This document shows, piece after piece, positions 43,386 through 51,081 of a DNA stretch of 64,000 nt (its first letter is position 1; every line of letters starts with the position of its first letter). Made by a program: the position numbers and the translations under genes. The stretch is from Actinoplanes couchii (lineage in GTDB: Bacteria > Actinomycetota > Actinomycetes > Mycobacteriales > Micromonosporaceae). Location: NCBI RefSeq assembly GCF_016862075.1, contig NZ_BOMG01000086.1, positions 117,526-181,525 of the forward strand, read 5' to 3'. Below the pieces are notes generated by a model, which was not told the origin of the DNA, did no database searches, and saw only the letters and a program-made list of their open reading frames with translations.

Positions 43386-43500
43386 CCGGCACTGCGCCTC
43401 GATCGGGCGTCATGGGCTGCGGTCCCGGCAGCCCCCTCGTCTGTCTTCGTTGACCGTGAACCGGCCACAAACTCGTACACGTTAACGGGATCGATCCGGT

Positions 43501-43965
43501 TCACCGCCGGACCTCCCCGCTCTGTGACGGACCATTCCGGCGGGATCCCCCACCGCCGGACGAGACCATAACTTCGGTCGGCAATGTCTCATCGGTGACG
43601 AGGCCGTCACGGCCGAGTACGAACCTCTCGATGAGGTGGTTCCACGAGCACGAGCGGCACACCTCGACCACGAAGACCTGGAACTCACGCAGAGTGACCG
43701 CCAGGTCGGGCAGCTCGGCCAGTTTCCGGGCCTGACCAGCGGACTGCTTGAGCTCGTCGCCATAGACGTAATGCACCAACGTCAGGTTTTCCCGGCGGCA
43801 GATCGGGCATCGCTCTTCGGTCGGCTCGCCGTGGAACGTCGCAGCGTTTCTCAGGTAAGGAGACGCGTCACACACCTCGAGCGTGCCGATCCGGCCGTTT
43901 CGAACGTCACGCAGGACTGCCCGCCTCTGTAGCGAGTAGTCGACTATCTGCCGCTGCGTGCGCAT
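43501..43965 (-). CDS. DUF5318 family protein
   Basis: A 154-residue actinobacterial protein of the DUF5318 type, conserved upstream of the ponA1-like PBP. A zinc-ribbon is suggested by CPIC at about residues 53-56 and CRSC at about 104-107, flanked by the conserved HYVYGDELK and SWNHL segments. No enzyme activity is known. Its fixed position suggests a link to cell-wall synthesis or to the downstream PBP. The last 20 residues are disordered. Confidence 0.88.
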   Translation of the reverse strand: MRTQRQIVDYSLQRRAVLRDVRNGRIGTLEVCDASPYLRNAATFHGEPTEERCPICRRENLTLVHYVYGDELKQSAGQARKLAELPDLAVTLREFQVFVVEVCRSCSWNHLIERFVLGRDGLVTDETLPTEVMVSSGGGGSRRNGPSQSGEVRR

Positions 43966-44046
43966 GGCGACGAGAGTACGCGGTTGCCGGGCCAGCGGCG
44001 ACCGCCATCACGCACAGTGGCGTGACGACTGCGCTGGCGGGCCGAG

Positions 44047-44075
44047 TTGCGTGTCCGGCGGTCCCGATTTACCGT
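44047..44075 (+). promoter_or_regulatory. Promoter of PadR-ino1 operon
   Basis: TTGCGT (44047-44052), 17-bp spacer, TACCGT (44070-44075), directly followed by the PadR operator palindrome. Confidence 0.6.
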
Positions 44076-44077
44076 TG

Positions 44078-44100
44078 CGATGTATCGGGCCGATACATCG
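44078..44100. promoter_or_regulatory. PadR-type operator palindrome
   Basis: CGATGTATCGG (44078-44088) and CCGATACATCG (44090-44100) are perfect 11-bp arms around one base. The core ATGTATC...GATACAT is of the PadR binding type. Its position over the predicted transcription start implies autorepression of the PadR-ino1 operon. Confidence 0.7.
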
Positions 44101-44124
44101 GGACCACACCCAGAGGGAGGGCCA

Positions 44125-44790
44125 GTGCTCGACATGGCGATCCTCGGTCTCCTCCAGGAGGCCCCGATGCACGGTTACGAGCTCCGCAAGGAGCTGGCCA
44201 CCAAACTCGGCACGATCCGGGCCGCGATCAGTTACGGCACCCTCTACCCCACGCTGAAGCGGCTGAAGCTGGCCGGCTGGATCAGCGAGGCGGCGGCGGA
44301 GGGCGACACCGAGGTCGTCCCGGTGATGACCAGCAAGCGCGGCCGGGTCGTCTACAAGATCACCGCCGAGGGCAAGGAACACTTCGCCGACCTCCTCACC
44401 CAGACCGGCCCGGAGACGTACGACGATGCCGGTTTCGGGGTGCACTTCACGTTCTTCTCCCGCACCGACCGCGCCACCCGGCTGCGCATCCTGGAAGGCC
44501 GTCGCCGCCGCATCGAGGAGCGGCGCGAGGGCCTGCGCGAGATCCTCGCCCGCGCCGCCAACCGGCTCGACGCCTACACGCTGGAGCTCCAGCGGCACGG
44601 GCTGGAGGCGTGCGAGCGCGAGGTCCGCTGGCTGGAGGAGCTGATCACCAACGAGCGCTCCGGCCGGGCCCCCGCCGCCCGCAATCGCGCCGGCCTCACC
44701 GGCGCCCCGAGCACCGCCCCCGTCGCCGACCCGACGACGACCGGGGCGGCTTCCCCAGAGACACCGCGTCCCCAACAGGACCGGCCGTGA
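44125..44790 (+). CDS. PadR family transcriptional regulator
   Basis: A 221-residue PadR regulator from GTG 44125 (GAGGGAGG about 8 bases upstream). The winged helix lies at residues 1-95, beginning with the family start MLDMAILGLLQEAPMHGYELRKEL and including SYGTLYPTLKRLKLAGWI. A C-terminal coiled-coil for dimerisation follows (about 120-185), then a disordered Pro/Thr-rich tail. It sits 20 bases upstream of ino1, as the PadR gene does in Mycobacterium (Rv0047c-Rv0046c), and probably tunes inositol phosphate production. Confidence 0.93.
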   Translation: MLDMAILGLLQEAPMHGYELRKELATKLGTIRAAISYGTLYPTLKRLKLAGWISEAAAEGDTEVVPVMTSKRGRVVYKITAEGKEHFADLLTQTGPETYDDAGFGVHFTFFSRTDRATRLRILEGRRRRIEERREGLREILARAANRLDAYTLELQRHGLEACEREVRWLEELITNERSGRAPAARNRAGLTGAPSTAPVADPTTTGAASPETPRPQQDRP

Positions 44791-44810
44791 CGAACAAGGA
44801 GGAAAACGCG

Positions 44811-45890
44811 ATGGGCTCCGTTCGCGTCGCCATCGTCGGTGTGGGTAACTGCGCCTCGTCCCTCGTGCAGGGCGTGGAGTACTACCGGAACGCCGACCCC
44901 GATGACCGCGTCCCGGGTCTCATGCACGTGACCTTCGGCGACTATCACGTCTCCGACGTGAAGTTCGTCGCGGCGTTCGATGTGGACGCCAAGAAGGTCG
45001 GCATGGACCTCAGCGAGGCGATCGTCGCCAGCGAGAACAACACCATCAAGCTGACCGACGTGCCGCCGTCCGGCGTCACCGTGCAGCGCGGCCCGACCTT
45101 CGACGGCCTGGGCACGTACTACCGCGAGATCATCGAGGAGTCGCCGGCCGAGCCGGTCGACGTGGTGCAGGTTCTGCGGGACGCCGAGGTCGACGTCCTG
45201 GTCTCCTATCTCCCGGTCGGCTCCGACGAGGCGGACAAGTTCTACGCGCAGGCCGCCATCGACGCCGGTGTGGCGTTCGTGAACGCGCTGCCGGTCTTCA
45301 TCGCCTCCGACCCGGTCTGGGCGAAGAAGTTCGAGGACGCGGGTGTGCCGATCGTCGGCGACGACATCAAGAGCCAGGTCGGCGCCACCATCGTGCACCG
45401 GGCGCTGGCGAAGCTGTTCGAGGACCGCGGGGTCGAGCTGCTGCGCACGTACCAGCTGAACTTCGGCGGCAACATGGACTTCATGAACATGCTGGAGCGC
45501 AACCGCCTGGTCTCCAAGAAGATCTCGAAGACCCAGTCGGTGACGTCCCAGATCCCGCACGAGATGATCAAGAGCGACGTGCACATCGGCCCGTCCGACC
45601 ACGTGCCGTGGCTCGACGACCGGAAGTGGGCGTACATCCGCCTGGAGGGCCGGTCCTTCGGTGACACCCCGCTGAACGCCGAGCTCAAGCTCGAGGTGTG
45701 GGACTCGCCGAACTCGGCCGGCGTGATCATCGACGCGGTGCGCGCCGCGAAGATCGCCAAGGACCGCGGGATCGGCGGCCCGATCCTGTCGGCGTCGTCC
45801 TACTTCATGAAGTCCCCGCCGGTGCAGTACAGCGACCACGACGCCCACGCGTCGGTCGAGGCGTTCATCAAGGGCGACATCGAGCGCTGA
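44811..45890 (+). CDS. ino1: Inositol-3-phosphate synthase
   Basis: A 359-residue actinobacterial-type myo-inositol-1-phosphate synthase. It converts glucose 6-phosphate to inositol 3-phosphate with NAD+, feeding mycothiol and phosphatidylinositol synthesis. The Rossmann motif is VGVGNCASSLVQG; the conserved catalytic segments include NFGGNMDFMN, SKTQSVTSQ and GPSDHVPWLDDRKWAYIR. AAGGAGG precedes the ATG at 44811. Operon with the PadR gene. The mycothiol link fits the SigR-type promoter seen before trxB in the same window. Confidence 0.97.
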   Translation: MGSVRVAIVGVGNCASSLVQGVEYYRNADPDDRVPGLMHVTFGDYHVSDVKFVAAFDVDAKKVGMDLSEAIVASENNTIKLTDVPPSGVTVQRGPTFDGLGTYYREIIEESPAEPVDVVQVLRDAEVDVLVSYLPVGSDEADKFYAQAAIDAGVAFVNALPVFIASDPVWAKKFEDAGVPIVGDDIKSQVGATIVHRALAKLFEDRGVELLRTYQLNFGGNMDFMNMLERNRLVSKKISKTQSVTSQIPHEMIKSDVHIGPSDHVPWLDDRKWAYIRLEGRSFGDTPLNAELKLEVWDSPNSAGVIIDAVRAAKIAKDRGIGGPILSASSYFMKSPPVQYSDHDAHASVEAFIKGDIER

Positions 45891-45901
45891 CCTTGTTCCA
45901 C

Positions 45902-45938
45902 CGGGCCTGGAGCCGGCTGATGCTCAGCTCCAGGCCCG
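45902..45938. terminator. Terminator between ino1 and ogt
   Basis: CGGGCCTGGAGC (45902-45913) and GCTCCAGGCCCG (45927-45938) form a perfect 12-bp stem with a 13-base loop. One arm lies inside the last codons of ogt, so the hairpin serves both convergent transcripts. Confidence 0.75.
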
Positions 45939-46388
45939 CTGGAAGGCGACCGCGGCCTCCAGCTCCAGCAGGATGCGTTTGCGGTCCAGGCCGCCGCCGA
46001 AACCGACCATCTTGTTGCCGGCGCCGACCACCCGATGACACGGCACGATCACCGGAACCGGATTGTGGTTGCAGGCCGTGCCGACCGCGCGGGCCGCGCC
46101 CGGATCACCCAGGGCGGTGGCGATCGCCCCGTACGTGATCGTCTCGCCGTAGGGGATCTTCGCGATCTCGGCCCACACCGCCCGCTCGAACTCCGACCCG
46201 CCGCGCATCTCGAACGGCACGGTGAAATCGGTCAGGCCCCCGGCGAAGTAGGCCTTGAGCTGGTCCAGCGCCGGATGCTGTGCGGACGGATCCGGCCGGG
46301 TGGCGAAGGCGGCGAACCGCACGCCCACCACGGCCGGACCGTCGACGGCGACTCCGAGCGGCCCGATCGACGTCTCGATGACGAACAT
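45924..46388 (-). CDS. ogt: Methylated-DNA-protein-cysteine S-methyltransferase
   Basis: A 154-residue O6-alkylguanine repair protein from ATG 46388. The active-site motif VPCHRVVG holds the acceptor Cys; the helix-turn-helix before it reads IPYGETITYGAIA, and the arginine finger region is AARAVGTA. It transfers the alkyl group from damaged guanine to itself in a suicide reaction. It lies 14 bases downstream of the exported-protein gene on the same strand, so the two may be cotranscribed despite unrelated functions. Confidence 0.95.
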   Translation of the reverse strand: MFVIETSIGPLGVAVDGPAVVGVRFAAFATRPDPSAQHPALDQLKAYFAGGLTDFTVPFEMRGGSEFERAVWAEIAKIPYGETITYGAIATALGDPGAARAVGTACNHNPVPVIVPCHRVVGAGNKMVGFGGGLDRKRILLELEAAVAFQRAWS

Positions 46389-46402
46389 GCCGCCCAGTCT
46401 GC

Positions 46403-47047
46403 CTACTTCACCTTGACGGCGTCGACCGCGGAGGCGGCGTTGCGCGCGCTGCCACCGGCGTAGACGGCCTTCCACACGCCGCTCTTGGTGGCGGTGAACG
46501 CCTTGGTGTAGACACCCTTGGCGTTGGTCTTGGCGGCGCCCTTGTAGGTGTAGGTGGAGGCGCCGGTCGCCTGGAAGTAGATCTTCACCGTCGTACCGGC
46601 GAGGACCTTGCCGTTGACCTTGAGAACGCCCTTGGTGGTGAGCTTCTTGCCCTTGACCACCGGCTCGGGAGCGGCGTTCAGGGTCAGCGACGACGGCCGC
46701 TTGAGGTAGATCGACTTGGTGACGGTGTTGGTGGAGTCGAATTCGGTGCTGCCGGTCTTCACCACGACGCCGTAGACGTCGGCGGTCCAGCGCCCGGCGG
46801 TGTCCTTGCCGCAGAGGTTCAGCGACCCCTTGTAGGTGGACGTCGTGCCGACCTGGGTGAACTTCTTGCCCTTGACGATGTCGCCGCTGCCGGCCTTGGA
46901 GCCGAGCACGAACGTGCTCTTGCTGACCGCGACGGACTTGACGGTGATCTTCAACGGGGCGGCCTGGGCGGGCGACGCGGCGAACAGCCCGGCGGCCGGC
47001 GTGAGGGCGAGAAGAGCAGCAAAAACGCGATTGCGTACGGAGGTCAC
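46403..47047 (-). CDS. Hypothetical exported Ig-like repeat protein
   Basis: A 214-residue protein from GTG 47047. An N-terminal signal peptide (about residues 1-28, ending ASPAQA-A) is followed by two related beta-rich repeats, each ending in a KS-x-x-W-K-A or similar turn with many Thr, Val and Lys: the pattern of small Ig-like/calcium-independent cell-surface domains of actinobacteria. No catalytic motif. The -10 box is 6 bases from the GTG, so the mRNA is probably leaderless. The longer frame upstream overlaps the divergent sigma factor gene and is rejected. Confidence 0.75.
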   Translation of the reverse strand: MTSVRNRVFAALLALTPAAGLFAASPAQAAPLKITVKSVAVSKSTFVLGSKAGSGDIVKGKKFTQVGTTSTYKGSLNLCGKDTAGRWTADVYGVVVKTGSTEFDSTNTVTKSIYLKRPSSLTLNAAPEPVVKGKKLTTKGVLKVNGKVLAGTTVKIYFQATGASTYTYKGAAKTNAKGVYTKAFTATKSGVWKAVYAGGSARNAASAVDAVKVK

Positions 47048-47053
47048 CGCAGC

Positions 47054-47082
47054 AATGTAGAACGCTACCGTTCCGACGTCAC
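47054..47082 (-). promoter_or_regulatory. Promoter of exported-protein gene
   Basis: On the minus strand GTGACG, 17-bp spacer, TACATT (complement of 47054-47059), then 6 bases to the GTG start: leaderless arrangement. Confidence 0.5.
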
Positions 47083-47150
47083 CAGCTTTTCGGACGATGC
47101 ATGCAAACATTCCGACCCGTGCCGCGTCTGACCCTTTCGGAGGTGACCGG

Positions 47151-47663
47151 TTGAGACAGTCACTCGAAGACGAGTTCACCGCGTTCGTCGCGGCCCGGGG
47201 GCAGTCACTGCTCCGGATCGCGCACGCGCTCACGGGGGATCCGGACGCCGCGCAGGACCTGGTGCAGGGCGCGCTGGCCAAGGCGTACGCCCGATGGCCC
47301 CGGATCCACGGGGACGCCGAGGCGTACGTACGGAAAATCATCTACAACGACCGGGTGTCGGCCTGGCGCCGGCCCGTCCGCCGCAACGAGGTGTCCGTCG
47401 CCGACGTGCCGGAACCCGCTGTCGACAACCGTCACGACCAGGCCGTCACCGACCGGATCACGGTCCGGGAGGCGCTGCTGTCACTACCCACCCGCCAGCG
47501 TGCCGTGCTGGTGATGCGCTATCTGGAGGATCGCAGTGTCGAGGAGACCGCCGAAATGCTGGGATGCCGGCCCGGCACGGTCGCGAGTCAGGCCTCCCGG
47601 GCTCTCGACAAACTCCGCGCTCTGGTTGGTGACCAGCGTGTCGCGATGGGAGGAACCCGATGA
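47151..47663 (+). CDS. ECF sigma factor (SigE-like family)
   Basis: A 170-residue RNA polymerase sigma factor of the extracytoplasmic-function group. I choose TTG 47151 because GGAGG lies 7 bases upstream; an ATG at 47097 without such a site is less likely. Region 2 (about residues 6-75) includes LTGDPDAAQDLVQGALAKAY; region 4 (about 110-165) includes LPTRQRAVLVMRYLEDRSVEETAEMLG and the HTH. The downstream gene overlaps by 4 bases and encodes a membrane protein that is probably its regulator. Confidence 0.92.
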   Translation: MRQSLEDEFTAFVAARGQSLLRIAHALTGDPDAAQDLVQGALAKAYARWPRIHGDAEAYVRKIIYNDRVSAWRRPVRRNEVSVADVPEPAVDNRHDQAVTDRITVREALLSLPTRQRAVLVMRYLEDRSVEETAEMLGCRPGTVASQASRALDKLRALVGDQRVAMGGTR

Positions 47664-48673
47664 AGGAGTTGGAGGAGATCGTGGGGGCAGCCGTCCGGGA
47701 TCTCGCGGACGACGCGCCACCGCCGTTCGACCTGGCCACCGCCGCGCGTACCCAGGGACGCCGGATCCGTCGCCGGCGCCGGACCGCGATCGGGTCGGCC
47801 GCGGTCGCGCTGCTGCTGGTGGCGGCCACCCCGTTCGTCGTCTTCCGGCAGGAGCGGGAGGCGCTGCCCGCCGCGCCCACCCCGTCGCCGTCGGTCGCCG
47901 AGAAGGACTGGTGGGATCAGCCCTACCAGTTGCCCGGCGGTTTGATCGTCACGGCTCTCACCGGTAGTCAGAACGACAACATCATGCTCGACCGGCTGAC
48001 CGGCACCTACTGGCAGATTCCCCGGGCCTACGAGATGGTCTGGGGTTCGCCGACGGCCACCGGCGCGGTCGTCTCCGACGGCAGCACCCTGCGGGTCCTG
48101 CACGGGCCGGACTCCGCGACGAGCAGCGTCAGCAACAAGGTCGGCTTCTCGCCGCAATGGTCGCCGGACGGCGACCGGGTGCTGACCACCGGTTCGAAGG
48201 AGTACGCCATCTGGGAGGTCGCCGCCGGGCAGGGCCAGCGGATCCAGAAGGCGCCGTTGCTGCGGGACTGCAAGGTGATCTGCTATTTCACCTGGCTGCC
48301 GAACGGCAAGGAGATCGCTCTCCCACAAGCCTCCGGCGGTATCGTCGTGCTCGACTCCGAGACCGGCAATGAACTCCGAACGCTGCCCGTTCAGGGATCT
48401 CCGGCCGGACCAGGCGCCTGGTCACCGGACGGCCAGTTCGTGATCGTCGTCGACGCAGCCGACCTGAAAGGACCCCGGCATGTCGTCGACGTGCGGCACG
48501 GGCAGGTCATCGGCACCGTTCCCGACTCGACCCTGCACTTCCTGGACGACGAAAGGATCCTGTCGATCCAGGACACCACCGCCGAGGTGTACGACGTGAA
48601 GGGGCGCCTGCTCGAGACGCAGACGCTGCCGGCCGCGTTCGCCGGCCGGACCGTGAGCGTCGGGCGCCCTTAG
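47660..48673 (+). CDS. Membrane-anchored beta-propeller-like protein, probable sigma regulator
   Basis: A 337-residue protein coupled to the sigma factor gene by an ATGA overlap. Residues 1-40 form a short cytoplasmic domain (with RRIRRRRR before the membrane), one helix lies at about 42-62, and the exported part (about 75-337) has WD40/TolB-like blades with WSPDG and SPDGQF motifs. There is no zinc-binding anti-sigma HxxxCxxC motif. By position it is the candidate anti-sigma or signal sensor of the upstream sigma factor; this is inferred from context. Confidence 0.8.
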   Translation: MKELEEIVGAAVRDLADDAPPPFDLATAARTQGRRIRRRRRTAIGSAAVALLLVAATPFVVFRQEREALPAAPTPSPSVAEKDWWDQPYQLPGGLIVTALTGSQNDNIMLDRLTGTYWQIPRAYEMVWGSPTATGAVVSDGSTLRVLHGPDSATSSVSNKVGFSPQWSPDGDRVLTTGSKEYAIWEVAAGQGQRIQKAPLLRDCKVICYFTWLPNGKEIALPQASGGIVVLDSETGNELRTLPVQGSPAGPGAWSPDGQFVIVVDAADLKGPRHVVDVRHGQVIGTVPDSTLHFLDDERILSIQDTTAEVYDVKGRLLETQTLPAAFAGRTVSVGRP

Positions 48674-50094
48674 AAGCCCTGCTCCTCGGCCCATCGAAGA
48701 AGCTCCGCCTCGGCCTCGTCGCGGTCCAGCGGCCCCCGGTCGAGCCGGAGCTCCTTCAGGTGCCGCCACGCCTGCCCGACGATCGGGCCCGGCGGCACCC
48801 CGAGCAGCTCCATGATCGCGTTGCCGTCCAGGTCGGGGCGGACCTTGGCCAGGTCCTCCTCGGCCGCGATCCGGTCGATCCGCTCCTCCAGCGCGTCGTA
48901 GTCGGCGGCCAGCCCGGCGGCCTTGCGACGGTTGCGGGTGGTGACGTCGGAGCGGGTCAGCTTGTGCAGGCGGGAGAGCAGCGGGCCGGCGTCGGTCACG
49001 TACCGGCGCACCGCCGAGTCGGTCCACTCGCCCCGGCCGTACCCGTAGAACCGCAGGTGCAGGGCGACCAGCCCGACCACCTCGGAGGTCACGTCCTTCG
49101 GATATTTGAGCGCCTTCATCCGCTGTTTGGTGAGCCGCGCGCCGACCACCTCGTGGTGGTGGAAGCTGACCCGCCCGTCGCGGCCGACCGCCTTGGTGGC
49201 GGGCTTGCCGACATCGTGCATGAGCGCGGCCATCCGCAGCACGAAGTCGGGGCTCTCGTCACCTTCCAGGCGCATCGCGTTGCTGACCACGATCAGCGTG
49301 TGCTCGTAGACGTCCTTGTGCTGGGCGTGCTCGTCGATCTCCAGCTTGAGACCGGCGATCTCCGGCAGGAAGCGGTCGGCGAGCCCGGTGTCGACCAGTA
49401 GGCGCAGGCCGGTCAGCGGGTCGGCGGCGCACATCAGCTTGGTGAACTCGTCCCGGATCCGCTCGGCGGTGATCCGGTCCAGGTCGGCGGCCATGTCCGT
49501 CATCGCGGCGAGGACCGGCGGGTCGACGGTGAACCGCAGTTTCGCGGCGAACCGGGCGGCCCGCAGCATCCGCAGCGGGTCGTCGCCGAACGACTGGGCC
49601 GGTGACGCGGGCGTCCGGATCACCCGGGCGGCCAGGTCGTCGAGCCCGCCGAACGGGTCGGTGAACTCGTGGCCGGGCACCGAGACGGCCATCGCGTTGA
49701 TGGTGAAGTCCCGCCGCGACAGGTCGTCGTGCAGCGAGTCGCCGTAGGAGACCACCGGGTTGCGGGTGACCCCGTCGTAGGCCTCCGCCCGGTACGTGGT
49801 GATCTCGATCCGCAGCCCGTTCTTCTGGATGCCGATCGTGCCGAACTCGCGACCGGTCTCCCAGATCGCGTCGGCCCAGGAGTCGACCACGGCGAGGGTC
49901 TGCTCGGGTCGCGCGTCGGTGCAGAAGTCGAGGTCGTCACCGAGGCTGTCCAGCAACGCGTCCCGGACCGAGCCACCGACCAGGTGCAGCTGGTGTCCGG
50001 CGTCGGCGAACCTCCGCCCGAGCTCATCGGCGACGGGGGACACGCGGAGCAACTCGGCTACCGCTTTCTGCTGGGCGGTGTTCAGTACAGACAT
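48670..50094 (-). CDS. pcnA: CCA tRNA nucleotidyltransferase
   Basis: A 474-residue class II CCA-adding enzyme that completes tRNA 3' ends. The frame stays open far upstream to 52833, but the conserved protein begins at ATG 50094. Signature LVGGSVRDALL (about residues 38-48) and the metal-binding DLDF follow, then a region around RRDFTINAMA, and a C-terminal HD domain (HTL...MHDVGKPATK, about 240-275) with phosphohydrolase signature. It overlaps the 3' end of the preceding beta-propeller gene by 4 bases (convergent). Position matches pcnA (Rv3907c) of M. tuberculosis. Confidence 0.95.
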   Translation of the reverse strand: MSVLNTAQQKAVAELLRVSPVADELGRRFADAGHQLHLVGGSVRDALLDSLGDDLDFCTDARPEQTLAVVDSWADAIWETGREFGTIGIQKNGLRIEITTYRAEAYDGVTRNPVVSYGDSLHDDLSRRDFTINAMAVSVPGHEFTDPFGGLDDLAARVIRTPASPAQSFGDDPLRMLRAARFAAKLRFTVDPPVLAAMTDMAADLDRITAERIRDEFTKLMCAADPLTGLRLLVDTGLADRFLPEIAGLKLEIDEHAQHKDVYEHTLIVVSNAMRLEGDESPDFVLRMAALMHDVGKPATKAVGRDGRVSFHHHEVVGARLTKQRMKALKYPKDVTSEVVGLVALHLRFYGYGRGEWTDSAVRRYVTDAGPLLSRLHKLTRSDVTTRNRRKAAGLAADYDALEERIDRIAAEEDLAKVRPDLDGNAIMELLGVPPGPIVGQAWRHLKELRLDRGPLDRDEAEAELLRWAEEQGF

Positions 50095-50151
50095 GGGGTC
50101 ACCAGGGTATCCGTATTGGGGTCCTGGGCTGTCGCCGGGCAGGATGACCGC

Positions 50152-51030
50152 GTGCCCGTTTCCGAGGTTGTGCAGCGCCTGATCCTGGATCCCGACTTCT
50201 GGACCGGCGGGCTGACCGGCGACGACGACCTGCCCGCCACCGTGCGCGTGTCGTTTCCGGTGGTCGCCGACTACGCCCTGGTGCTCGACATCGATCTGCC
50301 GTCCGGCGACCGGACGCTCGGTCTGCGGCTGCCGTCCTCCACCGAGCCGGTGCAGCTGGGCTGGGCGCCGGCCGGTGGTCCGTACCCCGCGGCCCTGCGC
50401 TGGTGGGAGCTGGAATCCTTCGCCCGGGTGATAGCCCTGGACGACCCGACGCTGCCTCATCCGGGTGTGGTGGTGGCCCTGTTGTCGCCGTTCGTCCCGG
50501 CCGGGCCGGAGGACGATCCGGGCGGGATCGCGGCGGTGCGGGAGGCCGCGTACCGGTCGCTGGTCCGGGAGGTCCCGGTGGTCGAGCCGGCCGGCCCGGA
50601 GCAGGCGCCGTTGCCGCTCTTCACCGGCGAGCACTGGTGGCCGGCGCCCCCGGTGCCGTCGCCGCAGGTCCTCGACGAGGCCACGATCGCTGCGCTCAGC
50701 GCCCCGGCGTTCGCGTCGCTCCAGGTCCGCGTGGGCGAGCGGTTCCCGCACGAGGACCTGGCTTTTCTGGTACGCCGGACCGACGCCGCCCTGGCCTCGG
50801 TGCCCGACCTGCTGGGCTGGACCGGCGCCGGCCCGCTGGCCCGGGAGATCGTCCGCTCCGCCGACCTGTCGGTGGTGCCCGCGCTGCTCGGTGTCCTGTC
50901 CGACGCGGGCTGTGACCACCCGACCGTGCTGGACGCGCTGAGTGAGCCGCTGGTCGCCCTGGAGGCGTACTGGATGGTGGAGACGCTGGCCGGCGCCGAA
51001 CCCGGCACCCTCCTGCGTCGGCACGCGTGA
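50152..51030 (+). CDS. Hypothetical protein upstream of murJ
   Basis: A 292-residue soluble protein from GTG 50152 (AGGA 8 bases before), divergent from pcnA. The first half is beta-rich, the second helical (about 190-292). No signal peptide, membrane helix or known motif. It is 51 bases upstream of murJ on the same strand and may be cotranscribed with it. The resemblance in position to unknown genes near mviN in other actinobacteria suggests a conserved but uncharacterised protein. Confidence 0.75.
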   Translation: MPVSEVVQRLILDPDFWTGGLTGDDDLPATVRVSFPVVADYALVLDIDLPSGDRTLGLRLPSSTEPVQLGWAPAGGPYPAALRWWELESFARVIALDDPTLPHPGVVVALLSPFVPAGPEDDPGGIAAVREAAYRSLVREVPVVEPAGPEQAPLPLFTGEHWWPAPPVPSPQVLDEATIAALSAPAFASLQVRVGERFPHEDLAFLVRRTDAALASVPDLLGWTGAGPLAREIVRSADLSVVPALLGVLSDAGCDHPTVLDALSEPLVALEAYWMVETLAGAEPGTLLRRHA

Positions 51031-51081
51031 CATTTGGGCTTTAGGGTGGCTGCATTGATCCGGCAGGGTTCTGGAGGCTTG

